Positions 8,011 through 16,108 of a DNA stretch of 64,000 nt are shown in pieces (position 1 is the stretch's first letter; the number at the start of each line of letters is the position of its first letter). This DNA is from an uncultured Collinsella sp. (GTDB lineage Bacteria; Actinomycetota; Coriobacteriia; Coriobacteriales; Coriobacteriaceae), in the NCBI GenBank assembly GCA_959027945.1, contig CAUFRO010000006.1, positions 1 to 64,000 on the forward strand, in the 5' to 3' direction. The translations under genes were made by a program, and so were the position numbers. The notes below the pieces were generated by a model that saw only the letters and a list, made by a program, of their open reading frames with translations, had not been told where the DNA came from and made no database searches.

Positions 8011-9042
8011 CTACTCGGACTGCCCGCCCTTTTTGGCGTGCTTGGAAGGAGCACTCAAGAAACGGCCCGTCAAATAGTTCGCCGGGCCGGAAATATCGAT
8101 CCCCAGCAGCACGTGTCCTAGCCATAGGAACGCCACGAGCACCAGCAGCGGGATAACGCACGAGGTCACGATCATCACGATGACGCCTTCAATCAGATCG
8201 GTCACCTGCCGCACGATCTCATCGGTCATCTGCTTGGCGCCGCTGGTCACCGACGTAACAAGGCTCGATGCCCCATCAGTCAACTGCTCGAGCACGTTTT
8301 TGGACTCCGTGGCCTCGGATTTTTTCTTGTTCGATTTTGAGCTGGTCTCGGCTGACTTGTCCGTGGTGTCGGCCGCGTCCGCAGCGTCCGCAGCCTTTTG
8401 CTCAGCTTGCTCAATACTTACGCGATACGTTTCATCGACCTTCTGCGACACCCATACGCTCGCGGGCACGAGCGCCATGCCGATCACGGCAACCACCAGC
8501 ACGCGCGTCGCCACACGGCGCAGGACAGCGCTCGTGCTCCAGCGCCCGTGAATGCCGAGCGACACCGCAAAGAGCACCAACGCAAACGGGATTAAGATGC
8601 CCAAGCCAACCGACCACAAAATAGTCAGCAGATATTTCTCTAGGTATAGCACGGCAAGCACGATACCAAGGTTGCCTGAAAGCTGTGCGAGCTGCTCGGC
8701 GACCGGCGTTCCCGTATCACCCGGCAGCGCGGTAATGCCCGCAGACAGCGCCACGCACGAGGTCGTGAGCGCCAGTACGTTTCCTTTCTTTTGATCGATG
8801 ACCTCGATGGTGGAGTCCCAAGTTTTGGTATCGGCGAAATGCGGACGAGCCACAAAGCCCGACAGCAGCGCCAGCACCACGAGCGCAACGATAAAGCCAA
8901 TCTGCAGCTTTTTGTTTGCGCACACGACATCGGACAGACTGGGCTGCAGCTCGGTTACCGTCGTGTGCTCGGTTATCTGGACAGGACGCCCATGAGCCAT
9001 CTCGTGCGCGCCTCTTTTTTGTATTGACCCGTTATCCGGCAT
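8011..9042 (-). CDS. Uncharacterised multi-spanning membrane protein
   Basis: 343 residues of unknown family. Hydrophobic segments lie near residues 47-65, 125-165 and 185-205, and a long one near 287-315. Between the last two is a hydrophilic stretch (about 215-250) rich in Ala/Asp/Lys/Ser that looks disordered, and the C-terminus is basic (SKHAKKGG). The ATG at 9042 is supported by AGGAGG at 7 nt spacing. It stands alone between lacA and lacF with its own terminator. It has no recognisable catalytic motif or transporter signature, and I assign no function. Confidence 0.7.
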   Translation of the reverse strand: MPDNGSIQKRGAHEMAHGRPVQITEHTTVTELQPSLSDVVCANKKLQIGFIVALVVLALLSGFVARPHFADTKTWDSTIEVIDQKKGNVLALTTSCVALSAGITALPGDTGTPVAEQLAQLSGNLGIVLAVLYLEKYLLTILWSVGLGILIPFALVLFAVSLGIHGRWSTSAVLRRVATRVLVVAVIGMALVPASVWVSQKVDETYRVSIEQAEQKAADAADAADTTDKSAETSSKSNKKKSEATESKNVLEQLTDGASSLVTSVTSGAKQMTDEIVRQVTDLIEGVIVMIVTSCVIPLLVLVAFLWLGHVLLGIDISGPANYLTGRFLSAPSKHAKKGGQSE

Positions 9043-9135
9043 TTGGATACCTCCTCAGTCCGGCGTTTAATGCGAAAGGAAGTATACCCACCGAGCAAAA
9101 ATCGAACGGGAGGACGAACGGAGCGCACCAAGACT

Positions 9136-9192
9136 GTCCCCAATGACTAGTCGTTTAAGAACGTCCCCAATGACTATATTTCACCGCAACTT
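9136..9192. repeat. GTCCCCAATGACTA repeat, copy 2, joined to a TATTTCACCGCAACTT fragment
   Basis: GTCCCCAATGACTA occurs twice in direct orientation (9136-9149 and 9163-9176), separated by GTCGTTTAAGAAC. It runs directly into TATTTCACCGCAACTT (9177-9192), one arm of the hairpins that flank the zinc-ribbon gene near 59-60 kb. Confidence 0.65.
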
Positions 9193-9206
9193 GGAGGAGG
9201 ACAGAA

Positions 9207-9237
9207 AAAGCCCTGCCGCGGGTAGCGGCAGAGCTTT
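9207..9237 (-). terminator. Terminator of lacF
   Basis: On the minus strand AAGCTCTGCCGC pairs with GCGGCAGGGCTT, followed by TTTTCTG. Confidence 0.85.
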
Positions 9238-9265
9238 TGGAAGGGGACTTGGTTGTAAGAGTTCG

Positions 9266-9604
9266 TTAGGCGAGCTTAGCCTCGAGCTCGGCGATGCGCT
9301 TGTAGGCATCGATGGTAAAGCGGGTCTGCTTCTCCAGAATCATGGTGGTCATCAGGGTGTCCTGAGCGTGGGCCATGATGAAGGTCATCTCCATCTCGCC
9401 GCCGCCGGCCTCCTGCGAAAGCAGCTTGGTCTGCGTGTCGTGAGCGCCGATGAGCGCGTCGCTGGCATCCTTGTGCAGCTGCTCGGCCTTCTCAAAGTCA
9501 CCCTCGCGGGCGGCATCGAGTGCAGCGAGCAGGTCGGTCTGGGCGTCACCCGCGTATGCGACGATCTCGAATCCAACCATCGAGATTTCTTCTTTGGTTG
9601 CCAT
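9266..9604 (-). CDS. lacF: PTS lactose/cellobiose-family IIA component
   Basis: 112-residue all-helical IIA of the lactose/chitobiose class. The phosphorylatable histidine is His79 in FIMAHAQDTLM, matching the active-site MAHAQDxL motif of LacF. It relays phosphate from HPr to the IIB domains. It is the only IIA of this class in the window, yet four fused EIICB proteins need one, so it probably serves several. The start has AAAGGAA upstream. The gene lies downstream of, and in the same direction as, the LacI gene at 9819, separated by 214 bp that contain a LytTR-like tandem site and AACA-rich motifs, so it may have its own promoter. Confidence 0.93.
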   Translation of the reverse strand: MATKEEISMVGFEIVAYAGDAQTDLLAALDAAREGDFEKAEQLHKDASDALIGAHDTQTKLLSQEAGGGEMEMTFIMAHAQDTLMTTMILEKQTRFTIDAYKRIAELEAKLA

Positions 9605-9671
9605 ATTGCGTTCCTTTCACACATGAACCAATGGAGAGCATCGCGTCCGGGCATACGCGCTGCGTTGTGTA

Positions 9672-9790
9672 TGTCAGAAACATTAACATTCAAACAAAAA
9701 AGAACAATCCAAAACGCAATATCAGGCTATGAACGGTCGATTTTCACCCGTGAACGGTTTTTAAACCATTTCGAACAATATCAAACACAA
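9672..9790 (-). promoter_or_regulatory. lacF upstream region: LytTR-like tandem site and operator-like motifs
   Basis: On the minus strand ACCGTTCACGG (9758-9748) and ACCGTTCATAG (9737-9727) form a 21-bp tandem in the same direction as lacF. A TGTTAATGTTTCTGA motif (minus strand, ending near 9674) is a weak match to the LacI operator before the EIICB at 11181. CGAACAATATCAAACA (9772-9787) resembles the AACA sites near lacA and deoR. Confidence 0.45.
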
Positions 9791-9818
9791 AGAAGCTCGA
9801 CCCAAACAGGCCCGCACC

Positions 9819-10823
9819 TTAGCGCAGACCGCATACCGTATCGCCCTCGATGAGCACGCCGGGGATCAGCATGTGCTCCACGCTAGGTGCGACGCCCTCG
9901 GCGCCGGCAATCTTATCGACCGCCCACATGCCAACGCGCTTGTTATCAAAACGCACCGTAGTCAGGCGACGGTCGGGCACGATATCGCCCAGGCTGTCAT
10001 CAACACCCACCACACTCACGTCCTCGGGCACGCGCTTTCCGCGCGACTCGAGTCCGCGAATGCAGCCGTAGGCCATGGCATCGTTGGAGGCATAAATGGC
10101 CGTGCAGGTCGGATCATCCGCAAGCACCTGGCCGGCGGCATATCCGCTCTGTGCCGTCCAATCGCCACGGACGAGTCGCGGCGGCTCAATACCATGCGCA
10201 CGCAATGTCTCACGCCAGCCTTCCTCGCGCCGCATGCCCGAAAGCGAGCGCTCGGGGCACGAGATAAAGTGCACGGTCTTGTGCCCCTGCTCCAGCAAGT
10301 ACTCGACCACCTGGCGCGAGCAATCGAACTGGTCGTTATCGACCGTCGAGCACAGCGGGTGCTCCAGCATGGTAACGAGCACCGTCTGCATACCGGGCAG
10401 CGGCTCGAAGGTGCCAAAGTCCGCCGGCATGCGGTTCATAATCACGACTATACCGTCCACCGGCAGTGCGCTCATACGCGACGATGCGCTCTCGAGGGTA
10501 TAGGGGTGTCCATCTACTTTAGTGAGGGTGATGGCATAGCCGTGTTTGTCGGCCGCGGCGGCAAAGCCCTCCATGCGGTCGAGGTTGCCGGTGCCGGTAA
10601 TGTTGAACATGGCGACGCCGACGGTCTTAAACTTACCGCGGCGCAGCGATCGACCGGCAAAATTGGGGCGATACCCCAGCTCGCGCATGGCGGCACGCAC
10701 GCGCTCCTTGGTCTCGGGGCGCACGCTGGGCGAATCGTGCACCGTACGCGAGACTGTCTGCTCCGAGACGCCCGCGAGACGCGCCACATCCTTAACGGAA
10801 ACCGATTTTTTAACAGCGGCCAT
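9819..10823 (-). CDS. LacI-family regulator of PTS cassette 1
   Basis: 334 residues. The helix-turn-helix is SVKDVARLAGVSEQTVSRTV, the hinge is RPNFAGRSLRRG, and the effector domain ends with the standard PEDVSVVGVDDSLGD segment. It is divergent from the EIICB gene at 11181, with two near-identical operator-like sites between them, and upstream of lacF in the same direction. It probably represses EIICB-lacG and may affect lacF. ATG at 10823; the ribosome-binding site (AGAAAGA) is modest. Compared with the other three LacI paralogues, the recognition helix has EQTVSRT instead of QQTVSRV, RQTVSRV or LKTVSRV, in line with the different operator. Confidence 0.92.
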   Translation of the reverse strand: MAAVKKSVSVKDVARLAGVSEQTVSRTVHDSPSVRPETKERVRAAMRELGYRPNFAGRSLRRGKFKTVGVAMFNITGTGNLDRMEGFAAAADKHGYAITLTKVDGHPYTLESASSRMSALPVDGIVVIMNRMPADFGTFEPLPGMQTVLVTMLEHPLCSTVDNDQFDCSRQVVEYLLEQGHKTVHFISCPERSLSGMRREEGWRETLRAHGIEPPRLVRGDWTAQSGYAAGQVLADDPTCTAIYASNDAMAYGCIRGLESRGKRVPEDVSVVGVDDSLGDIVPDRRLTTVRFDNKRVGMWAVDKIAGAEGVAPSVEHMLIPGVLIEGDTVCGLR

Positions 10824-10914
10824 AGGTCGATCTTTCTATGTCGACGATGCCATTGGTGGCACCCTACGCAGTCATTTTTAACGCCTTCAAGTATATCCAA
10901 CGCCTCCCCCACCA

Positions 10915-10946
10915 TACGCTCACCACCCAAAACCTACCGTTCACCG
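10915..10946 (+). promoter_or_regulatory. LytTR-like tandem site upstream of PTS cassette 1
   Basis: TACGCTCACCA (10915-10925) and ACCGTTCACCG (10936-10946), 21-bp period, on the same strand as the downstream EIICB gene. Confidence 0.45.
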
Positions 10947-10980
10947 ACATTTTTGCTTCCCCAAACGGCTTTTGGCGCCC

Positions 10981-11119
10981 AAATGTTAACGTTGCCATTG
11001 TGCAAACACAGAGCCACCGGGCGGCTCAAACGTTTACGCATAAGGAATCGACGGTTCGCAGGCACAGGAACCACCGGTTCGCGTCTTTTTTTGTGTCGCA
11101 AAATGGCAACGTCAACATT
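10981..11119. promoter_or_regulatory. Paired LacI operators of PTS cassette 1
   Basis: AATGTTAACGTTGCCATT (10981-10998) and its inverted near-copy AATGGCAACGTCAACATT (11102-11119) differ at one base. The 14-mer form is TGGCAACGTTAACA with a central ACGT. The second site ends 61 bp before the EIICB start. Confidence 0.65.
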
Positions 11120-11180
11120 TTGGCAACCGAACGCCAAAAGCTACCATCGTTGCTAACCCACCGACTCTTAGGAGCATTGC

Positions 11181-12956
11181 ATGGAGCAACTCATCGCCAC
11201 CATCGAAAAAGGCCAGCCCTTTTTCAACGCGATCGCCCGCAACAAGTACCTCAAGGCGATCCGCGACGGCTTTATCTCCGTCATCCCCATCATCATCTTC
11301 TCGTCCATCTTCTGCCTGGTAGCCTCGGTCCCCAACATCTGGGGTTTCTACTGGCCTGATGACATCAACAACGCCCTGTGGAAGTGCTACAACTACTCTA
11401 TGGGCATCCTGGCCATCGCCTGCGCCGCCACCACGGCCAAGCACTTCGCCGACGCGCAGAACCGCGACCTGCCCAAGAACAACCAAATCAACTTTATCTC
11501 GTGCATGTGCGCGGCCATCATCGGCTTCTTGCTCCTTTCGAGCGACACGATCGCCACGGACGCTGCCAGCGGCTTCAACACCACTTACCTTGGTTCCAAG
11601 GGCCTGCTGACCGCCTTCATCGCTGCGTTTGTGACCGGCATCATCTACAAGTTCTTCATTAAGCGCAACATCACCGTCAAGATGCCCGAGCAGGTTCCGC
11701 CCAACATCTCGCAGACCTTTAAGGACATCATCCCCTTCTCCGTCTGCATCACCGTCTTTTGGGTCTTTGACATCGCCTTCCGCGCTGCTTTTGGCTTCTG
11801 CTTTGCCCAGGGCGTCATCCAGGTGTTCCAGCCCCTGTTCACCGCTGCCGACGGCTACATCGGCCTCGCTGTGATCTACGGCGCTATGAGCCTCTTCTGG
11901 TTCGTGGGCGTCCACGGCCCCTCGATCGTCGAGCCCGCCATCGCCGCCGCCCTCGTTGCCAACATGACCGACAACCTGGCTGCGTTCCAGGCCGGCCAGC
12001 ACGCTTCCGCTGTCCTGACCCAGGGTGCCCAGTACTTCGTCGTCTGCATGGGCGGCACCGGCGCCACGCTCGTCCTGGTCTTTATGTTCTGCTTCCTGGC
12101 CAAGTCTCAGGAGATGCGCGCCGTCGGTAAGGCCGCCATCGTCCCCGTCTGCTTTGCCGTCAACGAGCCGCTGCTGTTCGCCGCACCCATCGTGCTCAAT
12201 CCCGTCTTCTTTGTCCCGTTTGTCTTTGCCCCGATCGCCAACATCTGGATCCTCAAGATCTTTATCGACTTCTTGGGCATGAACGGCTTTATGTACACCC
12301 TGCCCTGGACCGTCCCCGGCCCCATCGGCACCATCATGGGCCTGGGCTTCCAGCCGCTCGCCTTTGTGATGCTCGCCCTTATCCTGGTCGTCGACTTCGT
12401 TCTGTACTATCCGTTCTTCCGTGCCTATGACGCCCAGAAGTGTGCCGAGGAGGCCGAGATTTCCGAGGAGGAGCTCGCCGCCAAGAACGCCGAGAAGGCC
12501 GCCAAGCTCAACGATGCCTTCCAGGGCAAGGCTGACGCCAAGAGCGTTGCCGCCGGCGCTGCTGCCGAGGCCGTGAAGGCCGACTCCCCCGCCGCTTCCG
12601 CAGCACCCGCTGCCGAGACAACGACCGCCAGCGACCTCAACGGCAAGCGCGTGCTCGTGCTCTGCCAGGGCGGCGGAACCTCGGGCCTGCTCGCCAACGC
12701 GCTGGCCAAGGCCGCCAAGGAGCGCGGCATTAACCTCGAGACCGCTGCCGAGGCCTATGGCAACCACGTGGACATGCTCCCCGACTTTGACCTGGTCGTC
12801 CTGGCCCCGCAGGCCGCAAGCTACCTGGCCGACCTGCAGAAGGACTGTGAGCGCGTGGGCAACAAGTGCGTCGCCTGCCGTGGCAAGCAGTACATCGAGC
12901 TCTCCCAGAACGGCGACAAGTCTCTCGCCTTCGTGAGTGAGCAACTTTCGAAGTAA
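11181..12956 (+). CDS. PTS lactose-family EIICB, cassette 1
   Basis: 591-residue inner-membrane transporter of the lactose/cellobiose PTS family with fused domains: IIC (about 1-425, multi-span, with conserved GVHGPSIV and VNEPLLF segments), an Ala/Glu-rich linker (about 430-485), then IIB with the phosphorylatable Cys near residue 494 in LVLCQGGGTSGLL. It imports and phosphorylates a beta-galactoside or related disaccharide and needs a IIA (lacF is nearby). The start has TAGGAG at 7 nt. The next gene is a lacG-type hydrolase, so lactose is the simplest substrate guess; cellobiose-type sugars remain possible. Repression by the divergent LacI is inferred. Confidence 0.92.
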   Translation: MEQLIATIEKGQPFFNAIARNKYLKAIRDGFISVIPIIIFSSIFCLVASVPNIWGFYWPDDINNALWKCYNYSMGILAIACAATTAKHFADAQNRDLPKNNQINFISCMCAAIIGFLLLSSDTIATDAASGFNTTYLGSKGLLTAFIAAFVTGIIYKFFIKRNITVKMPEQVPPNISQTFKDIIPFSVCITVFWVFDIAFRAAFGFCFAQGVIQVFQPLFTAADGYIGLAVIYGAMSLFWFVGVHGPSIVEPAIAAALVANMTDNLAAFQAGQHASAVLTQGAQYFVVCMGGTGATLVLVFMFCFLAKSQEMRAVGKAAIVPVCFAVNEPLLFAAPIVLNPVFFVPFVFAPIANIWILKIFIDFLGMNGFMYTLPWTVPGPIGTIMGLGFQPLAFVMLALILVVDFVLYYPFFRAYDAQKCAEEAEISEEELAAKNAEKAAKLNDAFQGKADAKSVAAGAAAEAVKADSPAASAAPAAETTTASDLNGKRVLVLCQGGGTSGLLANALAKAAKERGINLETAAEAYGNHVDMLPDFDLVVLAPQAASYLADLQKDCERVGNKCVACRGKQYIELSQNGDKSLAFVSEQLSK

Positions 12957-12965
12957 GTAACGCCC

Positions 12966-12999
12966 AGGGCCAGCCGACCATCCAAGACCGGCTGGCCCT
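12966..12999 (+). other. Intercistronic hairpin between EIICB and lacG
   Basis: GGGCCAGCCG and CGGCTGGCCC form a 10-bp stem with a loop of about 12 nt, lacking a T-run. It is more likely an RNA-processing or partial-termination element than a full terminator. A similar hairpin lies at 22981-23007 in the matching place of cassette 3. Confidence 0.55.
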
Positions 13000-13022
13000 T
13001 CGATTTAGACGATTGGATCATC

Positions 13023-14462
13023 ATGTCCGTTAATCCTGCTAGCGTCACCAACCCGCCCGCGCAGTTTCCCGAGGACTTTGTCTTTGGCGGCGCCACCGCT
13101 GCCTACCAGGTAGAGGGCGAGACCCGCACTCACGGTAAGGGCAAGGTTGCCTGGGACGACTTTCTGGAGGCCCAGGGGCGCTTCTCCCCCGATCCCGCTT
13201 CGGACTTCTACAACCAGTACCCCGTCGACCTGGAGCTGTGCGAGGAGTTCGGCATCAACGGCATTCGCCTCTCCATCGCCTGGAGCCGCATCTTCCCCAA
13301 CGGCACCGGCGAAATCAACCCCGAGGGCGTCCAGTTCTACCACGATCTCTTCGCCGAGTGCCACAAGCACCACGTTGAGCCGTTCGTCACGCTGCATCAC
13401 TTTGACACGCCGCTTCCCCTCTTTGAGAAGGGCGACTTCCTCAACCGCGAGACCATCGACGCCTTTGTGGACTTTGCCACCTTCTGCTTTAAGGAGTACG
13501 CCGACCAGGTGACCTACTGGTTCACCTTTAACGAGATCTGGGCCGACGCCTCCAACACCTACATCGAGGGCACCTTCCCCGGTGGCGTCAAGGCGCATCT
13601 GGCCGAGGCCTTCCAGTGCGAGCACAACATGATGCTCGCCCACGCCAAGGCCGTGCTGGCCTTCCACAACGGCGGCTTTAAGGGCAAAATCGGCGTCATC
13701 CAGTCGCTGGAGTTTAAGTACCCGCTCAACGAGAACGACCCCGCCGACATCAAAGCCGCCAACAACGAGCACGTGCTGCAAAACCAGTTCTTGCTCGACG
13801 CCACCTTCCGAGGCGACTATGCGCCCGACACCCTCGAGTGCGCCAACCGCCTGGCTGCCGTCTCGGGCGGCACCATCGAGATCCTAGACGAGGATCTGGA
13901 AATCATGCGCGAGGCCGCGCTCTACAACGACTACCTGGGCGTTAACAACTACCAGTGCCGCTTCTTGAAGGCTTACGACGGCGAGAACGACCTGCACCAC
14001 AACGGTACGGGCGAGAAGGGCACTGGCCGCTGGCGCGTTAAGGGTATTGGCGAGCATGTGAACAAGCCTGGCATCCCCACCACCGACTGGGACTGGATCA
14101 TCTATCCCGAGGGCCTGTTCGATCTGCTCGTCTACATTAAGCAGCGCTACCCCAACTACAAGCAGATTTTCATCACCGAGAACGGCATGGGCTACAAGGA
14201 CCCCTACAAGGACGGTTTTGTGGACGACCAGCCGCGCATCGACTACATCGAGCAGCACCTGCGTTGGCTGCTCAAGGCCATGGAGGTGGGCGTCAACGTG
14301 GGCGGCTACTTCCTGTGGAGCCTGCAGGATCAGTTCTCCTGGACCAATGGCTACAACAAGCGTTACGGCTTCTTTTACGTTGACTTTGAAACCCAGAAGC
14401 GCACGCCCAAGGCAAGCGCCTACTGGTACAAGCACGTGGCGCAGACCCGTCGTCTGGACTAG
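13023..14462 (+). CDS. lacG: 6-phospho-beta-galactosidase (GH1), cassette 1
   Basis: 479-residue GH1 hydrolase that cleaves PTS-phosphorylated beta-galactosides such as lactose-6-phosphate to galactose-6-phosphate plus an aglycone sugar. The acid/base Glu171 is in FTFNEIW and the nucleophile Glu386 in ITENGMG. The phosphate-binding triad known from LacG (Ser, Lys+7, Tyr+9) is present in SWTNGYNKRYG as Ser439, Lys446 and Tyr448, favouring a phosphorylated substrate. The gene follows EIICB by 66 nt. The ribosome-binding site is weak, and an intercistronic hairpin precedes it. 6-phospho-beta-glucosidase activity cannot be ruled out by sequence alone. Confidence 0.9.
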   Translation: MSVNPASVTNPPAQFPEDFVFGGATAAYQVEGETRTHGKGKVAWDDFLEAQGRFSPDPASDFYNQYPVDLELCEEFGINGIRLSIAWSRIFPNGTGEINPEGVQFYHDLFAECHKHHVEPFVTLHHFDTPLPLFEKGDFLNRETIDAFVDFATFCFKEYADQVTYWFTFNEIWADASNTYIEGTFPGGVKAHLAEAFQCEHNMMLAHAKAVLAFHNGGFKGKIGVIQSLEFKYPLNENDPADIKAANNEHVLQNQFLLDATFRGDYAPDTLECANRLAAVSGGTIEILDEDLEIMREAALYNDYLGVNNYQCRFLKAYDGENDLHHNGTGEKGTGRWRVKGIGEHVNKPGIPTTDWDWIIYPEGLFDLLVYIKQRYPNYKQIFITENGMGYKDPYKDGFVDDQPRIDYIEQHLRWLLKAMEVGVNVGGYFLWSLQDQFSWTNGYNKRYGFFYVDFETQKRTPKASAYWYKHVAQTRRLD

Positions 14463-14508
14463 TGGCTGGCGGGGTTGCCCGCTCACACAACCTGTCCCCA
14501 TTTCTCAG

Positions 14509-14551
14509 CCGGGGGCGGCACGTCACACGGCGCGCCGCCCCCGGTCTTTTT
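14509..14551 (+). terminator. Terminator of PTS cassette 1
   Basis: CCGGGGGCGGC (14509-14519) pairs with GCCGCCCCCGG (14534-14544), followed by TCTTTTT. Confidence 0.9.
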
Positions 14552-14573
14552 GTTTTTGGGCTGGTCGGGAGCC

Positions 14574-14719
14574 GTTTGTCTCGATCTGTAACATCTAGCC
14601 GAGTTTTTTGGTCCTAGCTGTTACAGATTGAGACGAACAGGATTGCTCTTTCCGAAGAATCTAAATCTGTAACACGTAGCCCGCTTTTGACCGTCTACCT
14701 GTTACAAATCGAGACAAAC
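14574..14719. repeat. Hairpin-repeat cluster 1 (two copies)
   Basis: Copies at 14574-14638 (loop subtype A, TAGCCGAGTTTTTTGG) and 14660-14719 (subtype B, TAGCCCGCTTTTGACCG). Each has imperfect arms of the type GTTTGTCTCGATCTGTAACA and TGTTACAGATCGAGACAAAC. The cluster lies between the convergent ends of lacG and the next LacI gene. Confidence 0.85.
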
Positions 14720-14729
14720 GGAGTAGGAC

Positions 14730-15767
14730 CTAACCCCGTATGTCCCTAACAGTCGAGCGTTCGACCAGCGTACTCGGCACATGAATCGCCTCGATAGACG
14801 AGCTCTCTCCAATCGCCGCCTCAAACGCAAGCTTACCGACACCGCGCAAATCAAATCGCAGCGTCGTCAGTCGATTGTGAGGAACAAGTCCCTCGAGTGC
14901 GTCGTCGATACCAACCACGCTCACGTCGTCGGGCACGGACAGGCCCGCGTTCTCGAGCGCGGCGATAACGCCCAGCGCCATCTGGTCATTTGCCGCAAGC
15001 ACGGCAGTCGGCGCCTGCGACCCGCCGGCAAGCACCTCGGCCGCAATCCGCTCGCCCATGGCGTACCCACTGTCCGCACTCCAATCGCCACGCAGCATCG
15101 GAGCGGCATCGACATGAGCACGACCCAGCGTATCGCGCCAACCGGCCTCACGAAAACGCGAGGAAATCGAGTTTTCCGGACCCGCCACAAACCGCATATT
15201 CGAGTGACCATGTTCCAGCAGATAATTGGTCAACAGCTCGCACGAACCATACTGGTCGGAGTCGATCGTCGTGCAGCGCGGATGCGCATACATGGACAGG
15301 ATGACCGTTCGCACTCCCGGCTGGGGAACAAACTCCTCAAAATCGGGAGCCATGCGGTTCATGTTGAGAATCATGCCGTCGACGGGTCGCTCGACCATGC
15401 GGCGCGAGGCATCGGCAAGTGTATAGGGCTTGTCGCCGCCCATCTCGATCATAGTGACGGCAAAATCGTGCTCGCGCGCCGCTTGCATGATACCCTCGAG
15501 CGTCGCCAGGTTACCGACACGTGTGATGTTGTACATGCACAGGCCAATAGAACGATACGACCCGCCGCGCAACGCCGCTCCAGCAAAATTGGGACGAAAG
15601 CCCAGCTCTTCCATGGCGGCCAGCACACGCTTGCGCGTCTTTTCCGTCACGTTGGGCATACCGTTGACCACGCGAGACACAGTCTGGCGGCTCACGCCAG
15701 CGAGCGCCGCAACCTCTGCCGCGCTCGCCGAATGACCATTCCTTGTCTGCTGAGCCATGCCTTCCAC
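14730..15767 (-). CDS. LacI-family regulator of cassette 2
   Basis: LacI-family repressor of about 345 residues. HTH: AAEVAALAGVSRQTVSRVVN; hinge: FRPNFAGAALRGG; the effector domain ends with PDDVSVVGIDDALEGL. I chose the GTG at 15767, preceded by GGAAGCAGG at suitable spacing. The ATG at 15758 has its purine-rich sequence only one base away, and the frame is open to 15815. It is divergent from the GH1/EIICB pair at 16109-19488, and two operator-like sites 22 bp apart lie between them. Its stop is 10 bp from hairpin-repeat cluster 1. Confidence 0.9.
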   Translation of the reverse strand: MEGMAQQTRNGHSASAAEVAALAGVSRQTVSRVVNGMPNVTEKTRKRVLAAMEELGFRPNFAGAALRGGSYRSIGLCMYNITRVGNLATLEGIMQAAREHDFAVTMIEMGGDKPYTLADASRRMVERPVDGMILNMNRMAPDFEEFVPQPGVRTVILSMYAHPRCTTIDSDQYGSCELLTNYLLEHGHSNMRFVAGPENSISSRFREAGWRDTLGRAHVDAAPMLRGDWSADSGYAMGERIAAEVLAGGSQAPTAVLAANDQMALGVIAALENAGLSVPDDVSVVGIDDALEGLVPHNRLTTLRFDLRGVGKLAFEAAIGESSSIEAIHVPSTLVERSTVRDIRG

Positions 15768-15880
15768 GCTAACCTGCTTCCCAACTATTCCCCGCGCCCA
15801 TGGCGCATCGTACATACATCGATAACGTGCTCATGATACCCGAGCCATATACCACAACATGAAAACTTCTGTCAATCAAA

Positions 15881-15912
15881 ACCGCTTACCGAACAAATAC
15901 AACCGTTCGCGG
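15881..15912 (+). promoter_or_regulatory. LytTR-like tandem site upstream of cassette 2
   Basis: ACCGCTTACCG (15881-15891) and ACCGTTCGCGG (15902-15912), 21-bp period, on the same strand as the GH1 gene. Confidence 0.45.
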
Positions 15913-15951
15913 CTGTTTGAAGTTGTTTTGTTTCTATACATCCCAGCCGGA

Positions 15952-15987
15952 TGTTAACGTGCTCATTGTCAAATGTTCACGTGCTCA
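15952..15987. promoter_or_regulatory. Two LacI operators of cassette 2
   Basis: TGTTAACGTGCTCA (15952-15965) and TGTTCACGTGCTCA (15974-15987), starts 22 bp apart on the same helix face. Both have the central ACGT and the outer TG/CA of the other LacI sites. Confidence 0.65.
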
Positions 15988-16108
15988 TTTTGGTTCTAAT
16001 CATTTTAAGATAGTGTTTATCGGGCTTTTTCACCGCTGAACGCTAACCAGGGAGCCTCCTGAGCGCAAACGCACAATATCGAACAGCGAGACGAGAGGGT
16101 GTATGCAT

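Noticed and set aside
11112..12944. A 610-codon open frame opposite EIICB 1
   Set aside because: It is a shadow of the plus-strand EIICB; repetitive Gly/Asp/His content and no ribosome-binding site.
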